The notes beneath the pieces are model-generated. The model made no database searches and was not told the origin of the DNA. It saw nothing but the letters and a program-made list of their open reading frames with translations. Below, piece after piece: positions 55,729-64,000 of a DNA stretch of 64,000 nt. The DNA lies in assembly GCF_024362405.1 (NCBI RefSeq), contig NZ_CP101454.1, forward strand, positions 992,001 to 1,056,000, written 5' to 3'. Every line of letters begins with the position of its first letter. The first letter of the stretch is position 1. Origin of the DNA: Halorarius litoreus (GTDB lineage Archaea > Halobacteriota > Halobacteria > Halobacteriales > Haloarculaceae). A program made the translations under genes and the position numbers.

Positions 55729-55863
55729 ATGCCACTCGAACTTGATTGCGACACCTGTGCGTACACCAGCAAACTCGACGAAGAGTGGCGCGCATACGAC
55801 GAGGCCCGGAAGCACGAGGCCGCGAACCCGACGCACGACGTCCTGCTGCGCCGACTGCCGTAG
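55729..55863 (+). CDS. Tiny conserved-looking protein with one CxxC, 44 residues
   Basis: A small frame reading MPLELDCDTCAYTSKLDEEW and then a charged helix (RAYDEARKHEAANPTHDVLLRRLP). One CDTC knuckle plus a later His (HEAANPTH) could bind a zinc. Strong third-base GC use and acid/base balance suggest a real gene. It is monocistronic, 136 bp after the oxidase operon. Function unknown. Confidence 0.6.
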   Translation: MPLELDCDTCAYTSKLDEEWRAYDEARKHEAANPTHDVLLRRLP

Positions 55864-55973
55864 CTGGACGGGGCCTCGGCGTCGTCCGCGAGCCCCGGGT
55901 CGAGCGCTCACACAGCTGTTGCTCCCGAGCACGTCGACCCACGAGTCCACGCGAGGGCCCAGCGGCTCGGGGG

Positions 55974-56093
55974 CTAGACGGCGCCGGCGAACTCGAAGAG
56001 GTCGATGGCGATTATCGCCAGGATGACGAGAATAGTGAGCAGGATCATCGCCTTGACGTACCACGGGAAGCCATCGTCCGATTCGGCACTCAT
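55974..56093 (-). CDS. Tiny single-pass membrane protein, 39 residues
   Basis: A very short protein: MSAESDDGFPWYVKAMI, a hydrophobic helix made of Leu, Ile and Val, and a short FEFAGAV end. The acidic N-terminus, FPWYVK and one helix are typical of small accessory subunits of respiratory complexes. Its place close to the ba3 oxidase genes hints at such a role, but this is inference. An in-frame stop ends it cleanly, with no overlap with the peptidase gene. Confidence 0.6.
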   Translation of the reverse strand: MSAESDDGFPWYVKAMILLTILVILAIIAIDLFEFAGAV

Positions 56094-56141
56094 GGGCGAA
56101 CGGTAGCCGGCCAGCCGCATAAGAGTCGGGGCGAATCCCAG

Positions 56142-57398
56142 TTACTGGGAACCCGCGGCGGCCGCGTAGTCGTACGGGAGCCGCGTGTACGCCCGGGCGT
56201 TGCCCGCGAGCGCGTCGAGCGTCGTGTACTCGTCGACGGCGTGGACGGTGTCGGTACCCAGCGCGAACTCGACGGTCGGGATGCCGGCGTGCCGGAGCTT
56301 CTTCGCATCACCGCCACCGGTCGCGCTTCGGCGGTACACCCGGTCGCCCGTGACGGCTTCAGCGGCTACCGTCGTCGCCGCCACGAGCGGGCTGTCGAGC
56401 GGCTCGAACGACCCACGACTCCACGAGACGTCGACCACCTCGATGCCCTCACAGGACCGGGCACAGGCGTGGATATCCGCGAGTACCTCGCGCGTGTCGA
56501 CGCCGGCGGTGAGCCGCACGTCGAGTCGGGCGCGGGCCGACGCCGGGACGGTGTTGACGCCCTCCCCACCCTCGATGGTCCCGAGGTTGATGCTGGGGTA
56601 CGCGAACAGCTCGCGGGTGGTGTCGGCGCCGAGCGTCGGCGCGTAGTAGTCGGCGGACTCGTCGATGACCGATTCGAGCGCCGGGTCGACGTCGAGCCGC
56701 TGACCGCCGAAATCCACGCGAATCGTCTCGACGGCGTCGTACAGCCGGTCGATGGCGTTCACGCCGAGCATCGGCCGGGAGCCGTGGGCCGACCGGCCGG
56801 TGGCTTCGAGCGTCAGCCAGATGCTCCCCCGGTCGGCGACGGTGATGGAGTGTCTTCCCTGCGAGCAGGTCGTCTCGCCGATGACGCAGGCGTCCGCCGC
56901 GATGCGGTCGGCCTGCACGAGCGCGCCGACGCCCGCCGACCCGCCGGTCTCCTCGTCGCTGACGAACGCGAACCGGAGCGTGACGGGCGGCGTGGTGTCG
57001 GACTCGACGTACGCCCGTGCGGCAGCCAGCATCGCGGCCACCGGTCCCTTCATGTCCGTCGCGCCGCGGCCGTAGACCCGGTCGCCGTCGCGCTCGCCGA
57101 GCGGGTCCCGGCTCCAAGCATCGGCGTCGTACGTCACGGTGTCGAGGTGGCCGTTGAAACAGAGGACGCGGTCGGTCTCACCGGCGAGGGTCGCCTGCAC
57201 GTTCGGCTTCTTCGGGTCGATGGCGAACCGCTCGGTGTCGAGCCCGAGAGCGTCGAGTTCGGTCTCGACGCGCGCCATCGCCTCGCGCGTGTCACCCGGC
57301 GGGTTCTGTGAGTCCGCGGCGAGCAGGTCGAGGGTGAGGTCGGCGACCCCCTCGGCGTCGGGTATCGCCCGGACGAGCGGGTCGGGGAGGGCGCGCAT
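56142..57398 (-). CDS. M20-family (ArgE/DapE-type) amidohydrolase
   Basis: A 418-residue zinc peptidase/deacylase. Metal and catalytic elements: FNGHLDTV (His, Asp), GRGATDMKGP (bridging Asp), SDEETGG (catalytic Glu and metal Glu), GETTCSQ and HAVDEY near the end (His). A dimerisation lid (TGRSAHGSRPMLGVNAID) lies in the middle. It would cleave an N-acyl amino acid or dipeptide, such as N-acetylornithine or succinyl-diaminopimelate. Isolated from such pathways here, so substrate open. Confidence 0.87.
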   Translation of the reverse strand: MRALPDPLVRAIPDAEGVADLTLDLLAADSQNPPGDTREAMARVETELDALGLDTERFAIDPKKPNVQATLAGETDRVLCFNGHLDTVTYDADAWSRDPLGERDGDRVYGRGATDMKGPVAAMLAAARAYVESDTTPPVTLRFAFVSDEETGGSAGVGALVQADRIAADACVIGETTCSQGRHSITVADRGSIWLTLEATGRSAHGSRPMLGVNAIDRLYDAVETIRVDFGGQRLDVDPALESVIDESADYYAPTLGADTTRELFAYPSINLGTIEGGEGVNTVPASARARLDVRLTAGVDTREVLADIHACARSCEGIEVVDVSWSRGSFEPLDSPLVAATTVAAEAVTGDRVYRRSATGGGDAKKLRHAGIPTVEFALGTDTVHAVDEYTTLDALAGNARAYTRLPYDYAAAAGSQ

Positions 57399-57453
57399 AC
57401 TCACCGTACGTCGACCACGGTGGTAAGCGTTCGGCGGCGGGTGTACAGGCGGG

Positions 57454-58116
57454 TCACGGCCACCGTGCGTCGGTGACTGTGCCGTCGAACTGATCGAGGA
57501 ACCACGAGACGACTGCGCCCTCTGCTCGGTGGAGGACGTCACTGGCGGTCGATTTGGCGATACCGGCCCGGTCGGCCACCTCGCTGAGGGTTGCCCGGCG
57601 CGGCGACTCGTAGTAGCCGGCCGCCGCGGCCAGCCGCAGGAGTTCTCGCTGGCGTGCCGTCAGCAGTCGGTCGGAGACGGTCGTATCGACGTCCGCGAGG
57701 TGGTCGAGCCGGTAGTCGATACCGGCGGCGTCGAGTCGGTCACCCAGTGCCGACAGCCGGTCGGCCGCCGTCGTCAGTGCCCACGTCGCCGTCCCGTCGC
57801 GGACGGTGAAGGGGAACGAGAGCGGGACACCGGCGTCGAGCACCGCCGCGAGGAGTGGGAGGCGCACCGTCTCCAGTTGCACCAGCGTCGCTCCGTCGCC
57901 CGACCAGAGGAGGTCGAGGTGTCGGACGGCGTCGGCACGCTCGATGGCGGCGACGACGGCGACCGGGCGGTCGGCGACGACTTCGACGAGGACGACGCCG
58001 CGTGTCTCGTCTGCGAGCGCCGTCTGGACCCTGAGGCCGGCGTCGGGGTTGGTCGTCGAGACGGCGTGTACCCACGTCTCCGGGGGGACGTCGACGGACA
58101 GCGTGGCACGGGGCAT
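57454..58116 (-). CDS. Bat-type helix-turn-helix (HTH_10) regulator
   Basis: A 220-residue regulator like the one at 41105. The C-terminal HTH_10 domain reads LLTARQRELLRLAAAAGYYESPRRATLSEVADRAGIAKSTASD in two parts (LTARQRELLRLA, then TLSEVADRAGIAKST); the N-terminal 150 residues are a beta-rich sensor-like region without any Cys, so metal or redox sensing by thiols is unlikely. It diverges from the polytopic membrane protein across three evenly spaced palindromes, its probable binding sites. Confidence 0.86.
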   Translation of the reverse strand: MPRATLSVDVPPETWVHAVSTTNPDAGLRVQTALADETRGVVLVEVVADRPVAVVAAIERADAVRHLDLLWSGDGATLVQLETVRLPLLAAVLDAGVPLSFPFTVRDGTATWALTTAADRLSALGDRLDAAGIDYRLDHLADVDTTVSDRLLTARQRELLRLAAAAGYYESPRRATLSEVADRAGIAKSTASDVLHRAEGAVVSWFLDQFDGTVTDARWP

Positions 58117-58153
58117 ACGTCCCGTTCGTCGGCAGCCTGCCTCAGTTCCCGGC

Positions 58154-58203
58154 CGAACATGTTCGATTGAGCCGAACCTGTTCGACGCTCACGAACGGGT
58201 TCG
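58154..58203. promoter_or_regulatory. Three CGAAC-N2-GTTCG palindromes spaced exactly 19 bp
   Basis: CGAACATGTTCG (58154-58165), CGAACCTGTTCG (58173-58184) and CGAACGGGTTCG (58192-58203), repeating every 19 bp. They lie between divergent starts at 58116 and 58242, so a multimeric regulator could switch both genes. The regulator next door is the natural candidate. Confidence 0.7.
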
Positions 58204-58241
58204 CAGAAACCAGTAGCCCACCGGAGCCCCGAGCAAGGGAC

Positions 58242-59432
58242 ATGCGAGACCGACCGAACCCGTTTCTCGTGATGGCCGTGCTGTACTTGACGGTGGGCTT
58301 CGTCGCCGTCATCACGCGCCTCGGCGTCGACGCCGGCCTGCTCGAATCGCTCCCACGACTGCGGTGGCTCACCGTCCACTTCGTGACCATCGGCGGCTTG
58401 ACGATGGCGCTGTTCGGCACCCTCCCGACGCTCGCCGGGGTGACGACCGAGCACGGTCGCTGGGGGCAGTGGCTCCTGCTCAACGCGGGCTACCCGTTCG
58501 TCCTCCTCGGGATGGCGACGGGGACGACGCTCGTGACGGTCGCGGGTGCGACGGCCGTCCTGCTCGCGCTCGGGCATCTCACGTGGACGGTGTGGCGAGA
58601 CGCTCCCGGCGACGGCCGCGGCCGGTTCTACCGGGTCGCGCCGTGGTTCCTCGTCGCTGGCATCCTGCTGGCGTTCGGGATGTTGCTCGGCGTCCACGGT
58701 CCCGGCGGCTACTTCGGCTCCATCGAGGGCCACGTCCACGCGAACGTCTGGGGGTTCCTCGGCCTCGTCGCGGCCGCGACGCTCCTCGGCGTGCTGCCCG
58801 CGCTCACCGGCACGTCGCTCCGTTACCCGTGGCTCCAGCGGGTCACGTTCTGGGGACTCTCGCTCGGAGCCGTGGGCCTCGTCGTCGGCCCGTGGCTCGC
58901 GCAGCACGTCCTGACGTTCGGCGGCCTCGCCGTCTACGTCGTCGGCACCGTCGCGCTGCTCGCGAACGTCGTCGGCACCGCCCGCGCCGGCGACGCACTT
59001 CGCGACCCCCGGGTTGGACACGTCCTCGGCGCGTACCTGTGGCTGGCGTTCCCGATTCCCTGGGCACCGTTCGTCCTGCTGGCTCCCGACTTGGTGGCTG
59101 GTCCCGTCGTCGAACGAGCGGCCATCAACGGCCTCGTGTTCGGCTGGATGCTCCAGTTGGCGATGGCGTTCCTCCCGGCGGCCATCGCTGGCGAGAACGC
59201 CGACCCCGCGTCCGGGATCGCGGCGACTTCCCCCGGGTGGCTGGGTCTCTTCGCCGTCAACCTCGGCGTGGCGGTCCTCTGGGCGACGGCCGTGCCGGGA
59301 GTGCCTGTCTCGGACGCGTCACTCTCGACGCTCGGGTTCACGCTCGTCGCCATCGCGTGGGCATCGCTCGTCGTCACGCTGTGGCGGTCGATGGAGGCGG
59401 CGACTGGCTGGGCGACCGTACACCCCGCGTGA
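58242..59432 (+). CDS. Polytopic membrane protein, heme-copper-oxidase-like or NnrS-like
   Basis: A 396-residue protein with about twelve hydrophobic helices. Conserved-looking His residues occur in membrane context: TVHFVTIGGL, LALGHLTWTV, LGVHGPGG and EGHVHANVWGFLG. This resembles subunit I of heme-copper oxidases and the related NnrS family, although a full set of heme and copper ligands cannot be confirmed by eye. NnrS proteins protect against nitric oxide. Start at MRDRPNPFLVMAV, after the palindrome array; the frame is open 25 codons further but contains the array. Role uncertain. Confidence 0.65.
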   Translation: MRDRPNPFLVMAVLYLTVGFVAVITRLGVDAGLLESLPRLRWLTVHFVTIGGLTMALFGTLPTLAGVTTEHGRWGQWLLLNAGYPFVLLGMATGTTLVTVAGATAVLLALGHLTWTVWRDAPGDGRGRFYRVAPWFLVAGILLAFGMLLGVHGPGGYFGSIEGHVHANVWGFLGLVAAATLLGVLPALTGTSLRYPWLQRVTFWGLSLGAVGLVVGPWLAQHVLTFGGLAVYVVGTVALLANVVGTARAGDALRDPRVGHVLGAYLWLAFPIPWAPFVLLAPDLVAGPVVERAAINGLVFGWMLQLAMAFLPAAIAGENADPASGIAATSPGWLGLFAVNLGVAVLWATAVPGVPVSDASLSTLGFTLVAIAWASLVVTLWRSMEAATGWATVHPA

Positions 59433-59493
59433 CGACGCTCCGGCCACCCGACGACAGAAACGTTACGGGGCCGCCGCCGCAACGCTCGAGTAC

Positions 59494-60471
59494 ATGAGTC
59501 CGGAGGAGCGGCGCGACAGCATCGACGGACTGGAACTGGACGACGCGGTGGACGCGGTCACCGCCGCCGACGAGACGCACGACCCCGAGGCCGTGCGTGC
59601 GGCACTCGACTACGTCACCGACGACGAGGGCGTCGTCCGCGAGGCCGCCGTCGACCCGGCGTTCGGCGAGCTGTCGAAGGTCGTCTCGACGCCCGAGACG
59701 CGCGTCGAGCTCGCCCAGATGGCGCTCGACGACGCGAGAGAGACCGCCGAACCGGTCGCGGACATCGACGCCGTCGCCGCCCGCCTCGACGACTTCGAGG
59801 CCCGCGTCGACGCGCTCGACGCCCGGGTCGAGGCGCTCGGCGAGCAGCTCGGCAGCCTCATCGACGACCACGGCGAGGCGGCCGACCTCTACGAGACCGC
59901 CGAGGGCATCCGGGCGCTGACCGACGAGGCGAATCGGGTGCAGGTCGAGGCCGACGAACTGCAGCAACACCTCGAAGCGTTCGAGCGCTGGGTCGATACG
60001 GAGTCGCTTCGGCTGGACGAACTCGAAGAGGACGTGGCGGCCGCCGAGAGCGAGGTCGACGACCTGGTGGCCGCGGTCGAGAAGCTCGACGCCGTCCTCG
60101 ACCAGCTCGACCCCGACGCCGCCGACGAACTGGTGGCGGGCTGGCTCCACACCACCGTCGGCCGACGGGTGACCGACCTCCTCCTCACTGACCTCCGGGC
60201 GGAGATCGAGGACCTGCGGGCGTGGCCGGGCGGCGTCGAGGACACCGACCGGCTCGCCGCCATCGAGGCCGACGTCGACGAACTGGCCGAGCGCACGACG
60301 GCGACCGCCGAGACACTCGACGCCCTCGTGGCGCCCGAGTGGGACGAGCGGTTCGGCGACCGGCTCGCCGACCTCGACGCGGCGCTCGACGCGGTCGAAC
60401 CGCCGGTCGACTGGGGAGCGGTGCAGGAGATCGTCGAGGAACACCGGGTCGACCCGGAGACGCTGCGCTGA
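59494..60471 (+). CDS. Coiled-coil protein (halo-transducer-like)
   Basis: A 325-residue, very acidic, largely helical protein. Heptad-rich stretches occur from about 85 to 235 (ARLDDFEARVDALDARVEAL, ADELQQHLEAFERWVD, ESEVDDLVAAVEKLDAVLDQL). The N-terminus SIDGLELDDAVDAVTA matches a haloarchaeal family loosely named halo transducer. It lacks membrane helices and methyl-accepting signatures. Function unknown. It converges with phoU, 3 bp apart. Confidence 0.7.
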   Translation: MSPEERRDSIDGLELDDAVDAVTAADETHDPEAVRAALDYVTDDEGVVREAAVDPAFGELSKVVSTPETRVELAQMALDDARETAEPVADIDAVAARLDDFEARVDALDARVEALGEQLGSLIDDHGEAADLYETAEGIRALTDEANRVQVEADELQQHLEAFERWVDTESLRLDELEEDVAAAESEVDDLVAAVEKLDAVLDQLDPDAADELVAGWLHTTVGRRVTDLLLTDLRAEIEDLRAWPGGVEDTDRLAAIEADVDELAERTTATAETLDALVAPEWDERFGDRLADLDAALDAVEPPVDWGAVQEIVEEHRVDPETLR

Positions 60472-60474
60472 GAC

Positions 60475-61482
60475 TCAGAGACGCTCCGCCCGGATGGCGG
60501 CTCTGACGGCGGTCTGGGCGATTTCGCCGCCGGCGTCGGTGGTGTGGCGGAGCGCGTCGACGACGCGCACCAGCGCGGCCACGTCGGTCGGTGCCGCATC
60601 GAACAGCGTCTCGTCGAGCGTGTCGAGCGCAGCGAGCGTCGCGTCCCGGCGGTCGAGCGCCGCGTGTGCCGCATCGGCGTCCGGGTCGTGCAGGAGCGCG
60701 GCCGTGGCGTCGTCGACGACGCCCCGCGCTTCGTCGGCCGCCGCCTGCACCTCTGCGCGCATGGGGTCGGGAACGGGGTCGGAGAGCCGTTCGGCGACGC
60801 CGGCGAGCCGGACGCCCTGCTCGGCGACGTGTTCGAGCTGGTGGGCAGCGACGTAGTGGTCGAACAGCGCCGGCCGGCTGGTGCCGAGGCGGTCGACCTC
60901 CTCCAAGGAGACGAGCGCGCGGTTGAGGTGGCGCGACACCATGTCGAACAGCCGCCGCGCCTCGGTCGCCCGGTCGGTGAGTCGGTCGCGGGCCGCCGCG
61001 TCGGCGTCGAGCACCGCCGCGGTCGCGGCCTGCTGGATGGAGCGGGCGATGAACCCGAGCTGGTCGACCGACTGCGGGACCGACACCTCGCTGGCGTCGA
61101 CCAGGTTGCGGACGACGAGTTCGTCGTCGGCCGCGACGTCGGTGTCCGCGCCGACCATACTCCGGCTGCCCTCGCGGGCGACCCGGCGCTGGGCGTCCGT
61201 GAACGCCGACTCGTGGACGAGCGTCACCGTCTCGAACCCCATCGCGTGTGCGACCCGCAGCGACCGCCGGACGAGGTCGGGCGAGTCGCCGTCGATGTCG
61301 AGCCGGGCAGCGTCGAGCCGGTCGCCCTCCTTCCGGGCGCTGCGGACGACGATGGAGCCGTCGCGGTGGGTGTACAGGTGGACGGGCGTCCCGGCTTCGA
61401 GCGCGTGGTCCGTCGCCCACTCCTTCGGGATGGAGACGGTGTAGGTGCCACCGCCGACCATCTGCAGCTTCCGGGTCTCCAT
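60475..61482 (-). CDS. phoU: PhoU-family phosphate regulator with AbrB-like N-terminus
   Basis: A 335-residue archaeal PhoU. Residues 1-47 are a SpoVT/AbrB-like swapped-hairpin domain (METRKLQMVGGGTYTVSIPKEW, HLYTHRDG), followed by PhoU helical bundles (LGFIARSIQQAATAAVLDAD; GEIAQTAVRAAIRAERL at the end). The fusion is usual in Halobacteria and suggests DNA binding or dimerisation along with control of the Pst transporter. The ATG METRK was chosen; a GTG two codons earlier is possible. Last gene of the pst operon, 11 bp after pstB. Confidence 0.87.
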   Translation of the reverse strand: METRKLQMVGGGTYTVSIPKEWATDHALEAGTPVHLYTHRDGSIVVRSARKEGDRLDAARLDIDGDSPDLVRRSLRVAHAMGFETVTLVHESAFTDAQRRVAREGSRSMVGADTDVAADDELVVRNLVDASEVSVPQSVDQLGFIARSIQQAATAAVLDADAAARDRLTDRATEARRLFDMVSRHLNRALVSLEEVDRLGTSRPALFDHYVAAHQLEHVAEQGVRLAGVAERLSDPVPDPMRAEVQAAADEARGVVDDATAALLHDPDADAAHAALDRRDATLAALDTLDETLFDAAPTDVAALVRVVDALRHTTDAGGEIAQTAVRAAIRAERL

Positions 61483-61493
61483 GCTCACTCCGG

Positions 61494-62411
61494 TCACCCG
61501 AACTTCCCGGTGATGTAGTCCTCGACGCGCTGACTCTCCGGGTCCTCGAAGATCTTCTCGGTCGCGTCGTACTCGACGAGTTCGCCGCCGGTGAGGAACA
61601 CGGCCGTCTGGTCGGAGATGCGCGCCGCCTGCTGCATGTTGTGCGTGACGACGACGACCGTGTAGTCCTCCGCGAGGTCGGCGATGAGGTCCTCGATCTT
61701 CGAGGTGGCGATGGGGTCGAGGGCGCTCGCGGGTTCGTCCATCAGCAGCACGTCGGGGTCCGTGGCGAGAGCACGGGCGATACAGAGCCGCTGTTGCTGG
61801 CCGCCGGAGAGCCCGAGTGCGTTGTCGTCGAGGCGGTTTTTCACCTCGTCCCACAGCGCCGCATCGCGGAGACAGCGCTCGACGAGGTCGGCTTTCTTCG
61901 TGCCGTCGTCACGACCCAGCAGCCGCGCGAGCAGCCCCGTTTCGAGGTCGCCGTGCTTGCGTGGCCCGTACGAGATGTTGTCGCGGATGGATTTCGGGAA
62001 CGGGTTCGGCGACTGGAACACCATGCCGACGCGCTTGCGGAGCTCGACGAGGTTCACGCCGTCCTGGTAGATCTCCTCGCCGTCCACGCGAACGGAACCG
62101 TCGATTCGTGCCGACGAGATGCGGTCGTTCATCCGGTTGAGACACCGGAGGAACGTCGACTTCCCGCAGCCCGACGGGCCGATGAGCGCCGTCACGCTGT
62201 TCTCGGGAATCTCCATCGAGACGCCCTTCAGCGCGTGGTCGTCGCCGTAGTGGACGTCGAGGTCCTCGACGGCGACCTTCGCGTCGCCGCGGAACTGGTA
62301 GTCGAGCCACTCCGCACGGGTCTCCTCGACGGTCTCGCCGCTGGTCGTCTGGAGTGGCTGGCCGGTGCCGTTCGTCGTCGCGTCTGGTTCGGTCTGTGTG
62401 GTTTCGCTCAT
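61494..62411 (-). CDS. pstB: Phosphate ABC importer ATPase
   Basis: A 305-residue PstB. Walker [20 protein letters not shown], the family loop [19 protein letters not shown], signature [16 protein letters not shown] and Walker [14 protein letters not shown] are diagnostic. The N-terminus carries about 45 extra acidic and Thr-rich residues before the ABC core ([15 protein letters not shown]). It powers phosphate uptake through PstC/PstA. The gap to pstA is 2 bp. Confidence 0.93.
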   Translation of the reverse strand: MSETTQTEPDATTNGTGQPLQTTSGETVEETRAEWLDYQFRGDAKVAVEDLDVHYGDDHALKGVSMEIPENSVTALIGPSGCGKSTFLRCLNRMNDRISSARIDGSVRVDGEEIYQDGVNLVELRKRVGMVFQSPNPFPKSIRDNISYGPRKHGDLETGLLARLLGRDDGTKKADLVERCLRDAALWDEVKNRLDDNALGLSGGQQQRLCIARALATDPDVLLMDEPASALDPIATSKIEDLIADLAEDYTVVVVTHNMQQAARISDQTAVFLTGGELVEYDATEKIFEDPESQRVEDYITGKFG

Positions 62412-62413
62412 GG

Positions 62414-64000
62414 TCACTCGTACTGCAGTTTCCGCCGGAAGTAGTACCGCGCCGCGATGCCGACCGCGTAGAACGACAGGACGACGACGAGCAACACGAG
62501 CGCCGTCGCCCACTGGAACTGGTCGGGGTTGGCGACGTTGTCGCCGAGCCCGACGCCCGCCGTGATGAGCGCGTACAGCTGGTAGGGAAGCGCCGAGGTG
62601 GCCTCCAGCAGTGCCGGGTTCGAGACGAACGGCGGCGAGCCGGTGAACTGGAAGCTCCCGATGACGTCGACGGTCTGTCGCCCCTCGACGAACGGCGCGC
62701 CCGCCGTGACGAGCAGGATGGGCGCCGTCTCGCCGGCGATGCGGCCCACCCCGAGGATGACACCCGTCACCACGCCCGGGAGCGCCGCCGGGAGGACGAC
62801 GCTGCGGACCGTCTGCCACTTCGAGACGCCGAGCGCCGCGCTCGCGTCGCGGTACTCGTCGGGCACCGCGAGCATCGCCTCGCGGCTCGTGATGACGACC
62901 AGGGGAAGCAGCATGAACCCGAGCGTGAGCATCCCCGCGAGCAGCGACTTGTTGCCGCCGAACCGTGGGATGAGGAACGCGAAGCCGAACAGCCCGAACA
63001 CGATGCTCGGGGTCGACCACAGGCCGTTGGTGGCGACCTCGACCACCTGCGTGAAGCGGCCGCGCTCGGCGTACTCGGTGAGGAACACCGCCGCCCCCAC
63101 GCCCAGGGGAACCGCGAACAGCACCGCACCGACGACGAGCCAGATGGTGCCGACGATAGCCGGAAGCACGCCGTTGAAGTCGTTGAGCAGCGCGACGCCC
63201 TCCATCACGAACGGCCAGTAGACCGGAAGGGCGACCGTCACGCCGAACAGCGTGATTTCGGGTCCGGCGCCGGCACCGACTGCGACGCCGGTGAACAGCC
63301 CCGGGAGGCCCTTGTAGACGGTGAACGCCACCAGCAGGAACAGCACGCCGACGATGGCGAGCGCGTTCAGGTAGACGAGCAGGTACGCGCCCGTGTGTCG
63401 ACCCTTCGCACCGAAGCCGCCGTAAGCCTTCGCCGCAGCCCAGCCCGCCAGCAGCGCACAGCACAGCGTCACCGTCGGGATGACGAACTCGGCGGTGAAG
63501 GAGGCGGGCTGTTCCCAGCCGAGTTCCCACACCCACGACGGGCCGATGACGTCGCCGAGGAAGACGACGCCACCGAGGAGGGCGATCGCGCCAGCAGGGC
63601 CCGTCGAGCCGACGTCCTCGCGGGTGAGCGTCGTCACGGCGAACGCGACGCCCCCGGTGAGGAGTGCGGCGGCGAGCCACCCCGGCGTTCCGAGCCCGAG
63701 CGTCTGGGAGGCGACGAGCCCCCCGACGACGAACCAGACGCCGCCGAAGGCGGTGCCGGCGACCAGTCCCGCGGTCGACCGCGGCGTGGTCTGGACGTAG
63801 CCGAGCCGGGAGCCGACCCCGAAGACGACGACCACGCCGCCGAGGACGACGAGCAGGCCGCCGAGGAGCGCCACGACCGGCAGCCCGGCGACGGGGTCCG
63901 AGATGGTGAGGACCTCGAACAGCGCCAGCAGGGAGATGGCGAACAGCAGGGAGGCGAGGCCGACCGCGCCCGCCGCAACCGCGCGCGTGCCGGAGGTGTC
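62414..64000 (-). CDS. pstA: Phosphate ABC importer permease, N-terminus beyond window edge
   Basis: At least 528 residues; the frame stays open to the window edge, so the start is not seen. The C-terminal 290 residues are a normal PstA core: [50 protein letters not shown], and the coupling loop around [16 protein letters not shown], then AGETAPILL. The N-terminal part adds about six helices ([28 protein letters not shown] and others), making it nearly twice the bacterial length. A GTG at 63874 could start a shorter form, but upstream codons look coding and hydrophobic. Confidence 0.9.
   Translation of the reverse strand, partial: DTSGTRAVAAGAVGLASLLFAISLLALFEVLTISDPVAGLPVVALLGGLLVVLGGVVVVFGVGSRLGYVQTTPRSTAGLVAGTAFGGVWFVVGGLVASQTLGLGTPGWLAAALLTGGVAFAVTTLTREDVGSTGPAGAIALLGGVVFLGDVIGPSWVWELGWEQPASFTAEFVIPTVTLCCALLAGWAAAKAYGGFGAKGRHTGAYLLVYLNALAIVGVLFLLVAFTVYKGLPGLFTGVAVGAGAGPEITLFGVTVALPVYWPFVMEGVALLNDFNGVLPAIVGTIWLVVGAVLFAVPLGVGAAVFLTEYAERGRFTQVVEVATNGLWSTPSIVFGLFGFAFLIPRFGGNKSLLAGMLTLGFMLLPLVVITSREAMLAVPDEYRDASAALGVSKWQTVRSVVLPAALPGVVTGVILGVGRIAGETAPILLVTAGAPFVEGRQTVDVIGSFQFTGSPPFVSNPALLEATSALPYQLYALITAGVGLGDNVANPDQFQWATALVLLVVVLSFYAVGIAARYYFRRKLQYE

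Overview
The window is a piece of a haloarchaeal (class Halobacteria) chromosome or large replicon. The evidence is high GC, very acidic proteins rich in Asp/Glu codons, archaeal TATA-type promoters with little or no leader, a twin-arginine lipoprotein, Bat-type HTH_10 regulators, a halocyanin-like copper protein with a ba3-type oxidase, and a PhoU with an AbrB-type N-terminus. No rRNA, tRNA, CRISPR array or intact insertion sequence was seen.

From 1 to about 33.2 kb lies one large catabolic region. Its left part (1-13.1 kb) holds a truncated hydantoinase-type amidohydrolase, a cysteine hydrolase, a CitE-type lyase and a CaiB-type CoA transferase on the minus strand. Opposite them is a plus-strand run: NTF2-like protein, luciferase-like oxidoreductase, AtuA/DUF1446 protein (frame-disrupted), DUF4387 protein, hydantoinase, cysteine hydrolase, and an aconitase/LeuCD-type hydratase pair. 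A minus-strand group follows: isocitrate-lyase/PEP-mutase-family lyase, SDR and a second luciferase-like oxidoreductase. The middle (13.1-23.6 kb) holds a 333-bp inverted-repeat element, then a LivGF/SBP/LivHM ABC importer interleaved with two MmgE/PrpD-family proteins, an EamA transporter, an SDR and a UspA protein. The right part (23.8-33.2 kb) has a CaiB transferase and a SnoaL-like protein, a frame-disrupted lipoprotein remnant, then a tightly overlapping operon: CaiB transferase, HMG-CoA-lyase-like enzyme, LeuC-like, LeuD-like, acyl-CoA dehydrogenase and ADP-forming acyl-CoA synthetase. Nearly every enzyme family occurs twice or more. I infer import and CoA-dependent breakdown of an unidentified small organic acid or amide; the substrate is not readable from the sequence.

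From 33.2 to 48.9 kb the content is mixed: UspA, a zinc-ribbon winged-helix regulator beside an ABC-2 exporter with a perfect palindrome between them, a relic of a synthetase gene, small zinc proteins, an aldehyde:ferredoxin oxidoreductase, a CBS protein, a Bat-type regulator, a UbiB-like kinase, a winged-helix/MazF-like pair, a GH13 enzyme, a Rieske protein, an SDR, a DJ-1/PfpI protein and a small winged-helix protein.

From 49.0 to 55.6 kb is a respiratory module. A copper P-type ATPase, a SafE-like membrane protein and a 59-residue membrane protein diverge from a halocyanin-like protein and ba3 oxidase subunits II and I, which suggests copper delivery and oxidase assembly encoded together. 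From 55.7 kb to the edge lie two tiny proteins, an M20 peptidase, a Bat-type regulator divergent from a polytopic membrane protein across three evenly spaced palindromes, a coiled-coil protein, and phoU-pstB-pstA of phosphate uptake (pstA runs off the window).
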